Shown in pieces: positions 1-7,665 of a DNA stretch of 40,096 bases. The position numbers were made by a program, and so were the translations under genes. The stretch covers positions 1 through 40,096 of the forward strand of contig NZ_JALNUI010000032.1 in the NCBI RefSeq assembly GCF_026544205.1, in the 5' to 3' direction. The stretch's first letter is position 1. Each line of letters begins with the position of its first letter. Below the pieces are notes generated by a model. The model ran no database searches. It was given only the letters and a program-made list of their open reading frames with translations, and was not told where the DNA came from. This DNA comes from Curtobacterium sp. GC_Cur_3 (GTDB taxonomy: Bacteria > Actinomycetota > Actinomycetes > Actinomycetales > Microbacteriaceae).

Positions 1-90
1 CCCGTCGGACCTGCTCGCGAGACACCCCCGTCTGCGCGAGACGCCCCTGTCCGCGCGAGACACCCCTGTCTCGTCGACACGTGTTCCCGA

Positions 91-216
91 ATGCCCGTCG
101 GACCTGCTCGCGAGACACTCCCGTCTGCGCGAGACACCGCTCCCCTGCCGAGACGCCGCCGAAAACTGCGGCGTCTCGGTGTCGAGGGGGCGTCTCACCG
201 AGACACCGGCGTCTCA
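91..216. repeat. 126-bp direct repeat, copy 1
   Basis: This unit matches 265-390 at 119 of 126 positions with no gaps. A third, left-truncated relative begins at base 1. The unit carries three GAGAC modules, a central hairpin, two GTCTC modules and a terminal GAGAC/GTCTC inverted pair. The central hairpin (148-159 with 168-179) has a perfect 12-bp stem and an A-rich 8-nt loop in this copy. Confidence 0.9.
148..179. other. Perfect 12-bp hairpin inside the repeat
   Basis: Arms at 148-159 and 168-179 are exact reverse complements around the loop 160-167 (CGAAAACT). It could end transcription of the SDR gene from the right, but it lies about 330 bp past that stop codon and has no T-run, so I treat it as part of the repeat architecture. 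Confidence 0.6.
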
Positions 217-264
217 GCTGCCCCACGCGCCCGACCACCGGCGTCGCGGCGCTGCTCGCCCGGG

Positions 265-390
265 ATGCCCGTCGGACCTGCTCGCGAGACACCCCTGTCT
301 GCGCGAGACACCGCTCCCCTGCCGAGACACCTCCGAAAACTGCGGCGTCTCGAGGTCGAGGGGGCGTCTCACCGAGACACCGGCGTCTCG
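265..390. repeat. 126-bp direct repeat, copy 2
   Basis: This is the second full-length copy of the unit at 91-216, with seven substitutions. Two of these break the left arm of the central hairpin (near 329-332), so its stem is imperfect while the GAGAC positions are kept. A further isolated end-module, the inverted pair at 406/417, follows directly. Confidence 0.9.
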
Positions 391-509
391 CGTCACGCAC
401 CCACCGAGACACCGGCGTCTCGGCAGCCGCACTCACACGCGCCGAGACACGCGGCCAGACACGCGCCGAAGCACCCGCCGAAGCACGCGCCGGAGCGCCC
501 GCCGAGGAC

Positions 510-1310
510 TCAGGCCGAGCGCCAGTCGTCCGACGTGATGTGCGACCCGCCGTGCGGCCCCATCTGCAGCATGCCGCCGTCCACGGGCAGCGACACCCCC
601 GTGATGTACGACGACGCGGGCGAGGCCAGGAACGCCACAGCGGCCGCGATCTCCCACGCGTTCCCCGGTCGGCCGAGCGGAACGCCGGGGCGGGAGATCG
701 TCTGCGGGTCCTCGTCCTCGGCGCCGGTCATCCGCGTGGCGATCTCGCCCGGTGCGACCGCGTTCGACGTGATCCCGTACTGGGCGAGTTCGATCGCGAT
801 GGTCTTCAGCAGGCCGCCGAGTCCGTGCTTCGCGGCGTCGTATGCGCTCGACCCATACCGCGGCTGGTGCTCGTGCACGCTCGTGATGCCGATGATCCGC
901 CCTCCCGTGCCCTGCTCCACCATCCGGCGAGCGGCGGCCTGGATCGTGACGAACGCCCCGTCCAGGTCGGTGGACACCGTGTGGCGCCACTGGTCGAGCG
1001 TCATCTCGAGGAACGGCGCGTTGTCGCCGGTGCCGGCGTCGGCGACGATCACGTCGACGCCGCCGAGCTGCTCGACGAGGCGGTCGATCACGGCTGCGGC
1101 GCTCGCGAGGTCGCTGACGTCGATCTGCTCGACGAAGGCCTGGCGTCCGGCGGCGCGGACCTCCTCGGCGGTCTCGTTCGCACGGTCGGGCTCGGACAGG
1201 TAGGTGATGCCGACGTCCATCCCCGCTGCGGCGAGCGCGACGGCGGTGGCGCGACCGATGCCGGATTCGGAACCGGTGACGATTGCTCTGGTGGGCTGGT
1301 AGTCGCTCAT
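510..1310 (-). CDS. SDR family NAD(P)-dependent oxidoreductase
   Basis: Classical short-chain dehydrogenase/reductase of 266 aa, the usual size, with a single cytosolic Rossmann fold. The cofactor motif TGSESGIG is at residues 12-19. The active site is Ser144, Tyr157 and Lys161 (SAYDAAK), followed by a PG-containing loop (VAPGEIATRM). Two positions usually Asn are Asp: the NNAG motif reads ADAG (90-93), and the catalytic-Asn region reads TDLDG with Asp115. The C-terminus (VDGGMLQMGPHGG) resembles the glucose-1-dehydrogenase/YgfF-like branch; the substrate cannot be told from sequence. ATG at 1310 is chosen because the Rossmann fold begins right after it. A TACGTT hexamer (1319-1324) lies 8 bp upstream, so the mRNA may be leaderless. 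Transcribed alone toward the repeat array. Confidence 0.93.
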   Translation of the reverse strand: MSDYQPTRAIVTGSESGIGRATAVALAAAGMDVGITYLSEPDRANETAEEVRAAGRQAFVEQIDVSDLASAAAVIDRLVEQLGGVDVIVADAGTGDNAPFLEMTLDQWRHTVSTDLDGAFVTIQAAARRMVEQGTGGRIIGITSVHEHQPRYGSSAYDAAKHGLGGLLKTIAIELAQYGITSNAVAPGEIATRMTGAEDEDPQTISRPGVPLGRPGNAWEIAAAVAFLASPASSYITGVSLPVDGGMLQMGPHGGSHITSDDWRSA

Positions 1311-1467
1311 GCCTGCGGAACGTACGCCGAGCCTCCAGGGCGCCCTGCCGGACCATCCGCCCGGCGCAACCAGCCCGAAGACCGGACCATCCGCCCAGCG
1401 CAGACCGCGCACTCAGCCCCGCAGCCCGACCCCGAACGTCCCCACAGCCTTCGTCACGGCTTCGTAA

Positions 1468-1522
1468 CGAAACACTTTCCGTACCACCCCGTCACACGGG
1501 CGAAACACTCAGACCCTACTTT
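1468..1522 (+). promoter_or_regulatory. Putative promoter with 33-bp-spaced direct repeats
   Basis: The 289-bp gap between the divergent SDR and solute-binding-protein genes holds no gene. It has an exact 9-bp direct repeat CGAAACACT at 1468-1476 and 1501-1509, 33 bp apart (three helical turns). A -10-like TACTTT follows at 1517-1522, about 78 bp before the lipoprotein ATG. The first repeat overlaps a small palindrome, TTCGTAACGAA. The -35 is not recognisable. The repeats could bind an activator; this is inference. Confidence 0.4.
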
Positions 1523-1599
1523 TGCTCGCATCCCCACGTGGAGGTGCCGCACTCGACCCGATGCGGCAACGGCCTCCGCGCACAGAAAGGGTTCCACGG

Positions 1600-2928
1600 A
1601 TGATCAGAACCACCCGCGTCACCACGGCGCTGGCACTGGCGGGAGCGGCTGCGGTCCTGCTCGCGGCGTGCTCCACCTCCGGCAGCACCAGCCCGTCCTC
1701 GTCGGCCTCGGCCGCCAAGAAGGACCCGGCCTCGAGCTGCAAGGCGCCGTCGTCGCCCGGCACCGACGCGCTGAAGATCGGCACGATCCTGCCCCTCACC
1801 GGATCGCTCGCCTACCTCAACCCGCCCGCCGAGTCGGGTGTCGGCCTGGCCGTCGAGGACATCAACTCCGCTGGTGGGGTGCTCGACAAGGACGTCGCCA
1901 TCTCCCCGCAGACCGACTCCGGTGACAGCACCGACATGACCGTGTCGAGCTCCGCGGCGACGAAGCTCGTCAACGCGAAGGTCCCGGTCGCGATCGGCGC
2001 CGAGTCCTCGTCCGTGACGCTGAACGTCGTCGACCAGCTCACCAGCAACTGCATCGTCGAGATCTCGCCCGCGAACACCGCGTCCGACCTCTCGGGCTAC
2101 TCGTCGTACTACTACCGGACCGCTCCGCCGGACTCGGTGCAAGGTTCGGCGCTCGGCCAGCTCGTCACCGGTGACGGCAACGCCAAGGTCGCGTTCCTCG
2201 TCTTCAACGACACCTACGGCACCGGCCTGCGCAACTCCGTGCAGGCGGCCGTCGAGGCCTCCGGTGGCCAGGTCGTCTACGGCGGCAAGGGCAAGGGCCA
2301 GGAGTTCCCGCCCGGACAGACCACGTTCTCGTCCGAGGTGACCGCCGCGCTCGCGACCAAGCCGGACGCGATCGTCGTGCTGGCGTTCGACGAGACCAAG
2401 TCGATCATCCCCGAGCTCAAGTCGCAGAACGCCGACATGGCGAAGATCTACATGTCGGACGGCAACACGGCCGACTACTCGAAGGACTTCGACCCGGGCA
2501 CCCTCGAGGGCGCGCAGGGCACCATCCCCGGTGCCTCGCCGAAGGACGACCTGAAGCAGCGCCTCGCCGAGTACTACAAGAAGTCCTCCGGCAAGGACCT
2601 CGCCGACTACTCGTACGCGGCGGAGTCCTACGACGCCACGACCCTCGCCGCCCTCGCAGCGGTGAAGGGCAAGGGCACCGACTCCGGGACCATCCAGGCC
2701 AACATGGACAAGGTCTCCGGCGTCGACGGCGGCACCGAGTGCGCCACGTTCAAGGACTGCAAGACGCTCCTCGACGGTGGCAAGGACATCCACTACACGG
2801 GCCCGTCCGGCATCGGTCCGTTCGATGCGAACAACGACCCGTCCACCGCCTACATCGGCATCTACAAGTTCGACGGCGACAACAAGCCCGTCTACCAGAG
2901 CGCCATCCAGGGCGCCGTCAAGAAGTAG
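1600..2928 (+). CDS. ABC transporter substrate-binding lipoprotein (LivJ-like)
   Basis: Extracytoplasmic solute-binding protein of the type-1 periplasmic-binding fold (Peripla_BP_6; branched-chain amino acid, amide or urea type), 442 aa. A lipoprotein signal peptide ends in the lipobox LLAAC with Cys24 as the lipidated residue. An S/A-rich tether (25-50) precedes the first strand IGTILPLTGSLAY and the typical VEDINSAGGVLDKDV segment. The start at 1600 places the signal peptide at the N-terminus and has AGAAAGG about 9 nt upstream. No permease or ATPase genes adjoin it, so it is an orphan receptor here and must rely on a transporter elsewhere. The ligand cannot be deduced. A hairpin terminator follows at once, so it is probably monocistronic. 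Confidence 0.93.
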   Translation: MIRTTRVTTALALAGAAAVLLAACSTSGSTSPSSSASAAKKDPASSCKAPSSPGTDALKIGTILPLTGSLAYLNPPAESGVGLAVEDINSAGGVLDKDVAISPQTDSGDSTDMTVSSSAATKLVNAKVPVAIGAESSSVTLNVVDQLTSNCIVEISPANTASDLSGYSSYYYRTAPPDSVQGSALGQLVTGDGNAKVAFLVFNDTYGTGLRNSVQAAVEASGGQVVYGGKGKGQEFPPGQTTFSSEVTAALATKPDAIVVLAFDETKSIIPELKSQNADMAKIYMSDGNTADYSKDFDPGTLEGAQGTIPGASPKDDLKQRLAEYYKKSSGKDLADYSYAAESYDATTLAALAAVKGKGTDSGTIQANMDKVSGVDGGTECATFKDCKTLLDGGKDIHYTGPSGIGPFDANNDPSTAYIGIYKFDGDNKPVYQSAIQGAVKK

Positions 2929-2944
2929 CACCGCACCATCACCG

Positions 2945-2977
2945 AACGGCCCCGGGAGCTCGGCTCCTGGGGCCGTT
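2945..2977 (+). terminator. Hairpin terminator of the solute-binding protein gene
   Basis: Two 15-bp arms (2945-2959 and 2963-2977) with one mismatch around a 3-nt loop, 16 bp after the stop codon. The stem is very GC-rich and no long T-run follows, as is usual in this GC range. Confidence 0.75.
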
Positions 2978-3019
2978 CCGCGTTCCGGCAGGGCGGACGG
3001 GAGGCTCGGCTGACGTCCG

Positions 3020-3961
3020 TCAGGCCGCCTGACGCGGGAGCAGGGTGCGGCGGGCGCGGTGCGCGGCCACCAGGGAGTCGGTGGTCAGGACCAGCAGGGC
3101 GACCCAGACGATCCCGAAGCCGATCCAGCGCGAGGCCGACATCGCCTCGTGCTGGACCACCACGCCGACGACGAGCTGCAGCACGGGCGTGAGGTACTGC
3201 GTCAGCCCGAGCGTCGAGAGGGACAGCCGGCGGGCCGAGGACGCGAACAGGAGCAGCGGCACGGCGGTGGCTGGACCGGCACCGAGCATCAGGAGCACGT
3301 GCACCCAGCCCTCGGACCCGAAGGTGATCCCGCCCGCGACGCCCGTCACCCCGAGCACGACGAGGGCGATGACCGCGAGCGGCGTCAGCCACATCGTCTC
3401 GATCGTCAGCCCGCTGAGCGCGTCGACCGTCCCGCCGACCCGCTTCTTCACCAGGCCGTAGAGCCCGAAGGAGAACGCCAACGCGAGCGAGATCCACGGC
3501 ATCTGGCCGTACCCGACGGCGATCACCACCACGGCCACGACGCTGAGCCCGACCGCTGCCCACTGCACCGGACGCAGCCGCTCGTGGAGCAGGACCACGC
3601 CGAGTGCGATCGTCACCAGCGGGTTGATGAAGTACCCGAGCGCGGCCTCGACCGTGTGGCCCGTCGTCGTCGCGAGGACGTACACGGTCCAGTTCACGAG
3701 GATGAGCACGGCGGCGATCGCCATCACGCCCATCACCCGGCGCTGCGCGATGAGGGACCTGGTCCGGAGCCACGACCGGGTGAGCGCGATCCCGACCAGG
3801 CAGAAGACCAGTCCGACGACGATCCGCCAGGCCACGATCTCGAACGCGCTGGCGGGTGCCATGGCCACGAAGAGCAGCGGCATCAGTCCCCAGAGCCCGT
3901 ACGCGATGACCGCCTGCAGGACCCCGACCGACGCCTCGCTCCGCACCACGCGCTCTGTCAC
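3020..3961 (-). CDS. rarD: RarD/EamA-family membrane permease
   Basis: About ten predicted membrane segments in 313 aa, two EamA halves, with the RarD hallmarks YGLWGLMPLLF at the N-terminus, NWTVYVLA near residue 90, EAALGYFINPL near 105 and LTQYLTPVLQ near 250. RarD proteins are drug/metabolite-superfamily inner-membrane carriers; the founding member is linked to chloramphenicol sensitivity, and the real substrate is not established. The GTG at 3961 is favoured because a TAGCAT hexamer sits exactly 6 bp upstream and no Shine-Dalgarno is seen, which fits a leaderless mRNA. Codirectional with groES but separated from it by a terminator. Confidence 0.88.
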   Translation of the reverse strand: MTERVVRSEASVGVLQAVIAYGLWGLMPLLFVAMAPASAFEIVAWRIVVGLVFCLVGIALTRSWLRTRSLIAQRRVMGVMAIAAVLILVNWTVYVLATTTGHTVEAALGYFINPLVTIALGVVLLHERLRPVQWAAVGLSVVAVVVIAVGYGQMPWISLALAFSFGLYGLVKKRVGGTVDALSGLTIETMWLTPLAVIALVVLGVTGVAGGITFGSEGWVHVLLMLGAGPATAVPLLLFASSARRLSLSTLGLTQYLTPVLQLVVGVVVQHEAMSASRWIGFGIVWVALLVLTTDSLVAAHRARRTLLPRQAA

Positions 3962-3967
3962 GCACCA

Positions 3968-3973
3968 ATGCTA
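3968..3973 (-). promoter_or_regulatory. -10 element of rarD, leaderless type
   Basis: TAGCAT on the minus strand ends 6 bp before the GTG at 3961, placing the expected transcription start on or next to the start codon. Confidence 0.5.
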
Positions 3974-4041
3974 CGGATGCAGGCCATCGTGGCGGACCCA
4001 GGGGGAGCCTCCCGGCCGGCCTGGACCGTCCGCGGAACGCA

Positions 4042-4078
4042 CGAACGCCCCGTCAGCGCAGGGCTGACGGGGCGTTCG
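4042..4078 (-). terminator. groES terminator
   Basis: Perfect 15-bp inverted repeat (4042-4056 with 4064-4078) around a 7-nt loop, 15 bp beyond the groES stop. It separates groES from rarD. Confidence 0.8.
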
Positions 4079-4093
4079 AGGAGTGGAGCTGTC

Positions 4094-4390
4094 TCAGTGC
4101 TCGATGACCGCGAGAACGTCGCGGGCGGAGAGGACCAGCAGGTCCTCGCCCGAGTACTTGACCTCGGTTCCGCCGTACTTCGAGTAGATGACCTTGTCGC
4201 CGACGGCGACGTCGAGGGGGACGCGGTTGCCGTTGTCGTCGATGCGACCCGGACCCACGGCCACGACCTCGCCCTCCTGCGGCTTCTCCTTCGCGGTGTC
4301 CGGGATGACGAGACCGGAGGCAGTGGTCTGCTCCGCCTCGACCTGACGGATGACGATGCGATCTTCGAGCGGCTTGATGGTGACGGCCAC
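4094..4390 (-). CDS. groES: Co-chaperonin GroES
   Basis: The 98-aa Hsp10 heptamer subunit caps the GroEL folding chamber in the cytosol. It has the family start [12 protein letters not shown], the mobile loop around [17 protein letters not shown] (18-34) that contacts GroEL, GPGR near 43-46, and the C-terminal [13 protein letters not shown]. The start is GTG at 4390 with AAGAGG 6 nt upstream; the in-frame extension further upstream would run through the promoter and operator. No groEL gene follows, since rarD does. Two CIRCE elements bracket the promoter, so HrcA-type heat-shock repression is expected. Confidence 0.97.
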   Translation of the reverse strand: MAVTIKPLEDRIVIRQVEAEQTTASGLVIPDTAKEKPQEGEVVAVGPGRIDDNGNRVPLDVAVGDKVIYSKYGGTEVKYSGEDLLVLSARDVLAVIEH

Positions 4391-4436
4391 GGTGACCTCT
4401 TCTTTCTCGGTACTGACTGGTACAGATGAAAACCGG

Positions 4437-4463
4437 TTGGCACTACGCGCACGAGAGTGCCAG
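4437..4463 (-). promoter_or_regulatory. CIRCE operator 1 (HrcA site)
   Basis: TTGGCACTA and GAGTGCCAG separated by exactly 9 bp match the CIRCE layout (TTAGCACTC-N9-GAGTGCTAA). It lies just downstream of the predicted groES transcription start. Confidence 0.85.
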
Positions 4464-4468
4464 GTCCA

Positions 4469-4497
4469 ACTGTAGGGGGCGGCTGGCACTCGGTCAA
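4469..4497 (-). promoter_or_regulatory. groES promoter
   Basis: On the minus strand, TTGACC (4492-4497), a 17-bp spacer and TACAGT (4469-4474) form a near-consensus housekeeping promoter. The -35 falls in the centre of CIRCE 2, and CIRCE 1 covers the start region, so HrcA at either site should block RNA polymerase. Confidence 0.8.
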
Positions 4498-4509
4498 TCC
4501 GAGTGCCAG
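4483..4509. promoter_or_regulatory. CIRCE operator 2 (HrcA site)
   Basis: Perfect inverted repeat CTGGCACTC-N9-GAGTGCCAG. It covers the groES -35 and also the expected -35 zone of the divergent methyltransferase gene, whose putative -10 is at 4525-4530. Confidence 0.88.
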
Positions 4510-4524
4510 GTCTCCTGGTGATGA

Positions 4525-4530
4525 CAGGAT
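4525..4530 (+). promoter_or_regulatory. Possible -10 of the methyltransferase gene
   Basis: CAGGAT, one base off TANNNT, lies 6 bp before the ATG at 4537, the same spacing as the leaderless starts elsewhere in the window. Confidence 0.35.
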
Positions 4531-4536
4531 CGTCTC

Positions 4537-5727
4537 ATGGACGCTGCCGAACTCGCTCAGCTGCTGACCCCGGACGGCATGGCGCTGCTCGACCGCACGC
4601 CGGCGGTCTCCGACGGCGGGGAGATCGTCCGCGTGGTGTCCCGACTGCGCGCCGAGGGCCACGACCCAGGACTCGTCGCAGCGGTGCTGACGCAGGCGAA
4701 GCTCCGCCAGAAGGCACGGGGCAAGTTCGGCGACTTCGCGAGCCGGATGCTCTTCACCGAGGCCGGGCTCGAGCAGGCCACACGGCTGTCCGTCGCCGCG
4801 CAGCACGCCGGACGCTTCGCCGCCGCCGGGCTGCGGCGGGTCGCGGACCTCGGCTGCGGCATCGGCGGGGACGCGATGGCGATGGCGGCGCTCGACCTCG
4901 ACGTCACGGCGGTCGACCGCGACGAGGTCACGGCGGCGGTCGCGACGCACAACCTCGCGCTCTGGCCGGACGCCCGCGTCGAACTCGGGGACGCCGCGGC
5001 ATTCGACCTGTCCCGGGTCGACGGTGTCTGGATGGATCCCGCACGGCGCACGACCGGGCACACCAACACCCGTCGACTGGCTGATCCCGACGACTGGTCG
5101 CCGTCGCTCGACACCGTGTTCGCCGCCGCGACGACCACACCGACGGGCGTGAAGCTCGGGCCGGGCATCGACCGCGACCTGGTCCCCGACACCGCCGAGG
5201 CGCAGTGGACGTCCGTCGACCGCGAGGTCGTGGAGCTCGCCCTGTGGTTCGGCCCGCTCGCGCGACCCGGCATCCGGCGTGCGGCGACGGTCATCGGGGC
5301 GCACGGCATCGCGGAGCTGACCGCCGACGGCGACACCGAGGACGTCGACACCGGGCCGCTCGGCGAGTACCTCTACGAGCCCGACGGTGCCGTGATCCGC
5401 GCGCGGTTGATCGGCGACCTCGCACGGCAGCTCGACGGGCGGATGCTCTCCGAGGGCATCGCGTACGTCAGCGCCGACCGTGCCGTGACGACGCCGTTCG
5501 CGCAGGGGTTCCGCGTGCTCGACACGATGCCGCTCGACGTGAAGAAGCTCGCCGCACGTCTGGCCGCCGACGGCGTGGGCACCGTCGAGATCAAGAAGCG
5601 GGGCGTCGACGTCGACCCCGCCGAGTTCCGGAAGCGCCTGCGGCTGCGCGGTGGGACGGGCCGGATGACGCTCGTGCTCACCCGGCTCGAGGGCCGGCAC
5701 ACGGCGGTGCTCTGCGAGCGGCTCTGA
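4537..5727 (+). CDS. THUMP-like class I SAM-dependent methyltransferase
   Basis: 396 aa with a helical N-terminal region, a Rossmann methyltransferase core and a C-terminal THUMP-like region. Motif I is DLGCGIGGD (104-112), the acidic residue after strand 2 is Asp127 (AVDRDE), and the motif IV position carries MDPARR (166-171), as in RNA methyltransferases of the RlmKL/Trm class. The C-terminal ~70 residues (EIKKRGVDVDPAEFRKRLRLRG) resemble the THUMP-like domain described in actinobacterial family members. An RNA substrate is inferred, not shown. It diverges from groES across the CIRCE/promoter region and converges on the DUF4190 gene 28 bp away. Confidence 0.85.
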   Translation: MDAAELAQLLTPDGMALLDRTPAVSDGGEIVRVVSRLRAEGHDPGLVAAVLTQAKLRQKARGKFGDFASRMLFTEAGLEQATRLSVAAQHAGRFAAAGLRRVADLGCGIGGDAMAMAALDLDVTAVDRDEVTAAVATHNLALWPDARVELGDAAAFDLSRVDGVWMDPARRTTGHTNTRRLADPDDWSPSLDTVFAAATTTPTGVKLGPGIDRDLVPDTAEAQWTSVDREVVELALWFGPLARPGIRRAATVIGAHGIAELTADGDTEDVDTGPLGEYLYEPDGAVIRARLIGDLARQLDGRMLSEGIAYVSADRAVTTPFAQGFRVLDTMPLDVKKLAARLAADGVGTVEIKKRGVDVDPAEFRKRLRLRGGTGRMTLVLTRLEGRHTAVLCERL

Positions 5728-5750
5728 CGCAGCGGCTCCCGCGGCGTCAG
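5724..5750. terminator. Weak inverted repeat between convergent genes
   Basis: CTGACGC (5724-5730) and GCGTCAG (5744-5750) flank a 13-nt loop. It covers the methyltransferase stop and most of the 28-bp gap before the DUF4190 stop. A 7-bp stem is marginal as a terminator. Confidence 0.3.
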
Positions 5751-5755
5751 CGTCG

Positions 5756-6496
5756 TCAGCGGATGAACGCACCCGAGTCGTAGTCGCCGTAGTCGGTGTA
5801 CCCACCGCCGGCGTGGGCGCCGATCAGCACGATGAACACGATCCACAGCACGGTGAACAGCGCGGCGGCCCAACCGGTGATGATGCCGGTGAGTGCGAGA
5901 CCGCGGCCGTTCTCGCCGGTCCGCTTGATCTTGCCGAGGGCGATGTGGCCCATCACAGCGCCGGCGACACCCGTGGCGAGACCGACGAAGATGAACACGA
6001 ACAGCAGCGAGCCGATGCCGAAGATGATCGACAGGATCGCGAGCACGTTCGTCTTCGGTCGCTGCCCGTACGGCTGGTAGCCGGTGGTGGCGTAGGCACC
6101 GGGCTGGGCGTAGGGGTTCGACGCCGCGTACGGGTTGGACGCGGCGTAGGGGTTCTGCGGGGCGCCGTACTGGGGCTGCTGGCCGTACTGGCCCTGGCCG
6201 TACTGCTGCTGGCCCTGCCCGTACTGCCCCGGCTGCTGGCCGTACTGCTGCTGCTGGCCGTACTGCTGCTGGCTCTGGCCGTACTGCCCCTGACCGCCCT
6301 GGCCGTACTGCCCGGGCTGCTGGTACGGGTTCGCCTGGGGCTGGCCCGGCTGCCGGTAGGGGTCCTGCTGCCGCGGGGCGTCCTGCCCGTACCCACCGGG
6401 CTCGGCCGCGGATCCGGGTGCTGGGGCCGACGCGTCCGGCTGCTGTCCGTCCGGCCGCTGCTCGCCCGGCTTCGGCCACTGGTTCTGATCGGACAC
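5756..6496 (-). CDS. DUF4190 membrane protein with Q/G/Y/P-rich N-terminus
   Basis: 246 aa. Residues 1-145 are low complexity, built of repeated YGQ, QQYGQ and PYAASN units with prion-like composition and no recognisable enzyme motif. The C-terminal ~95 residues form a DUF4190-type module: two hydrophobic segments (about 150-186 and 202-230) joined by a short loop with the conserved GHIALGKIKRTGE. Membrane insertion is expected with the disordered tail in the cytoplasm; function unknown. The GTG at 6496 is chosen for its GGGAGGGG ribosome-binding site 6 nt upstream. It follows tsaD on the same strand after a 119-bp gap containing a small hairpin, so it probably has its own promoter. Confidence 0.85.
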   Translation of the reverse strand: MSDQNQWPKPGEQRPDGQQPDASAPAPGSAAEPGGYGQDAPRQQDPYRQPGQPQANPYQQPGQYGQGGQGQYGQSQQQYGQQQQYGQQPGQYGQGQQQYGQGQYGQQPQYGAPQNPYAASNPYAASNPYAQPGAYATTGYQPYGQRPKTNVLAILSIIFGIGSLLFVFIFVGLATGVAGAVMGHIALGKIKRTGENGRGLALTGIITGWAAALFTVLWIVFIVLIGAHAGGGYTDYGDYDSGAFIR

Positions 6497-6568
6497 GATG
6501 CACCCCTCCCGACGACCCGTGCGGCCGTCGCCTGCAAGCCTGCCACAGGCGTGGACCCGCCGACCCAG

Positions 6569-6590
6569 CCCTGTTCGGGGCGGAACAGGG
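6569..6590 (-). terminator. Possible tsaD terminator
   Basis: CCCTGTTC (6569-6576) and GAACAGGG (6583-6590) form a perfect 8-bp stem with a 6-nt loop between the tsaD stop and the DUF4190 gene. A further GGAACAG follows at once. The stem is short, so it may be a weak terminator. Confidence 0.45.
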
Positions 6591-6615
6591 GCGGAACAGC
6601 GGCTGAGGCCGGTGC

Positions 6616-7665
6616 TCAGACCTGGACGGTCGTCACCGGCAGCGTGGAGTCCGCCGCGATCCCGAGGTCGCTCGGTGCGTGCCCCTCGGCGACGAGCCGC
6701 GCCCCCACGGCCGCGATCATGGCGCCGTTGTCGGTGCACAGGTCGAGCGGGGGGATGCGGAGCGCGACGCCGGCCTCGGCGCAGCGGGCCTCGGCCACGG
6801 CGCGCAGGCGGGCGTTCGCAACGACGCCACCACCGAGGAGGAGCCGGTCGACGCCGGTGTCCCGGCAGGCGTTCAGGGCCTTGGTCAGCAGCACGTCGAC
6901 CACGGCCTCGCGGAAGCTGGCGGCGACGTCGGCGACGGGGACCTCACGGCCCTCGTCGCGGCAGCGCTCCACCCAGCGCGCGACGGCGGTCTTCAGCCCG
7001 GAGAAGGAGAAGTCGTACCGGTGCGCGGCCATGTCCTTCGGCAGGGTCAGCCCGCGGGGGAACCGGATGGCGGTCGGGTCGCCGTCGGCAGCGGCGCGGT
7101 CGATCTGCGGCCCGCCCGGGTACGGCAGCCCCAGGAGTCGTGCGACCTTGTCGAACGCTTCGCCCGCGGCGTCGTCGATGGTCTCGCCGAGGAGCTCGAC
7201 GTCGCCGACCAGGTCCCGCACGAGGAGCAGCGACGTGTGCCCGCCGGACACCAGCAGCGCCACGGTCGGGAGTTCGATCTCGCTGCCGTCCGTACGCAGG
7301 ACGTCCGCCCCGACGTGGCCGACCAGGTGGTTGACGCCGTAGAGCGGCTTGCCGGTGGCCACGGCGAGCGCCTTCGCCGCCCCGACCCCGACCATGAGCG
7401 CGCCGGCGAGCCCCGGGCCTGCGGTGACCGCGACGGCGTCGAGCTCGTCGAGGGTGACACCGGCCTCGGCGAGCGCCTGGGTGAGCGTGGGCGTCATCGC
7501 CTCGAGGTGCGCGCGTGCGGCGACCTCGGGCACGACGCCGCCGTAGCGCGCGTGCTCGTCCATGCTCGACGCGATGACGTTCGCGAGCAGGGTGGTGCCG
7601 CGGACGATGCCGACGCCCGTCTCGTCGCACGAGGTCTCGATGCCGAGCACCAGGGGTTCACGCAT
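6616..7665 (-). CDS. tsaD: tRNA threonylcarbamoyltransferase TsaD
   Basis: 349-aa catalytic subunit (Kae1/Qri7 family, ASKHA fold) that transfers the threonylcarbamoyl group from TC-AMP to A37 of ANN-decoding tRNAs, giving t6A. Visible motifs: GIETSCDET (8-16), the metal ligands His113 and His117 in [14 protein letters not shown] (139-146) and the C-terminal Asp in CTDNGAMIA. Length is typical. The ATG at 7665 overlaps the end of rimI by 8 bp, so the tsaB-rimI-tsaD genes are translationally coupled. Its partners TsaB and TsaE lie in this window; TsaC/Sua5 does not. Confidence 0.97.
   Translation of the reverse strand: MREPLVLGIETSCDETGVGIVRGTTLLANVIASSMDEHARYGGVVPEVAARAHLEAMTPTLTQALAEAGVTLDELDAVAVTAGPGLAGALMVGVGAAKALAVATGKPLYGVNHLVGHVGADVLRTDGSEIELPTVALLVSGGHTSLLLVRDLVGDVELLGETIDDAAGEAFDKVARLLGLPYPGGPQIDRAAADGDPTAIRFPRGLTLPKDMAAHRYDFSFSGLKTAVARWVERCRDEGREVPVADVAASFREAVVDVLLTKALNACRDTGVDRLLLGGGVVANARLRAVAEARCAEAGVALRIPPLDLCTDNGAMIAAVGARLVAEGHAPSDLGIAADSTLPVTTVQV

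Larger units (their letters stand above)
1..448. repeat. Phased GAGAC/GTCTC module array, non-coding
   Basis: The pentamer GAGAC or its complement GTCTC occurs 21 times in these 448 bases. Successive modules are phased: same-orientation copies start at 19, 38 and 57; 112, 131 and 150; 173 and 192; 286, 305 and 324; and 347 and 366, all 19 bp apart. Inverted GAGAC/GTCTC pairs sit 11 bp apart at 57/68, 200/211, 374/385 and 406/417. No reading frame here looks like a protein, and open frames crossing it are R/P-rich artefacts of the repeats. The array lies downstream of the SDR gene, which is read toward it, and is cut by the window start. Function unknown; candidates are an intergenic repeat family, a protein-binding array or a terminator cluster. 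Confidence 0.8.

Noticed and set aside
1..448. CRISPR array
   Set aside because: Repeat modules are 5-19 bp and alternate in orientation, the longer 126-bp copies are not separated by unique spacers, and no cas genes are nearby.
81..1925. Long plus-strand open frame (614 codons)
   Set aside because: It crosses the repeats and runs antisense to the SDR gene; the translation is R/P-rich without domain sense, typical of spurious frames at high GC.
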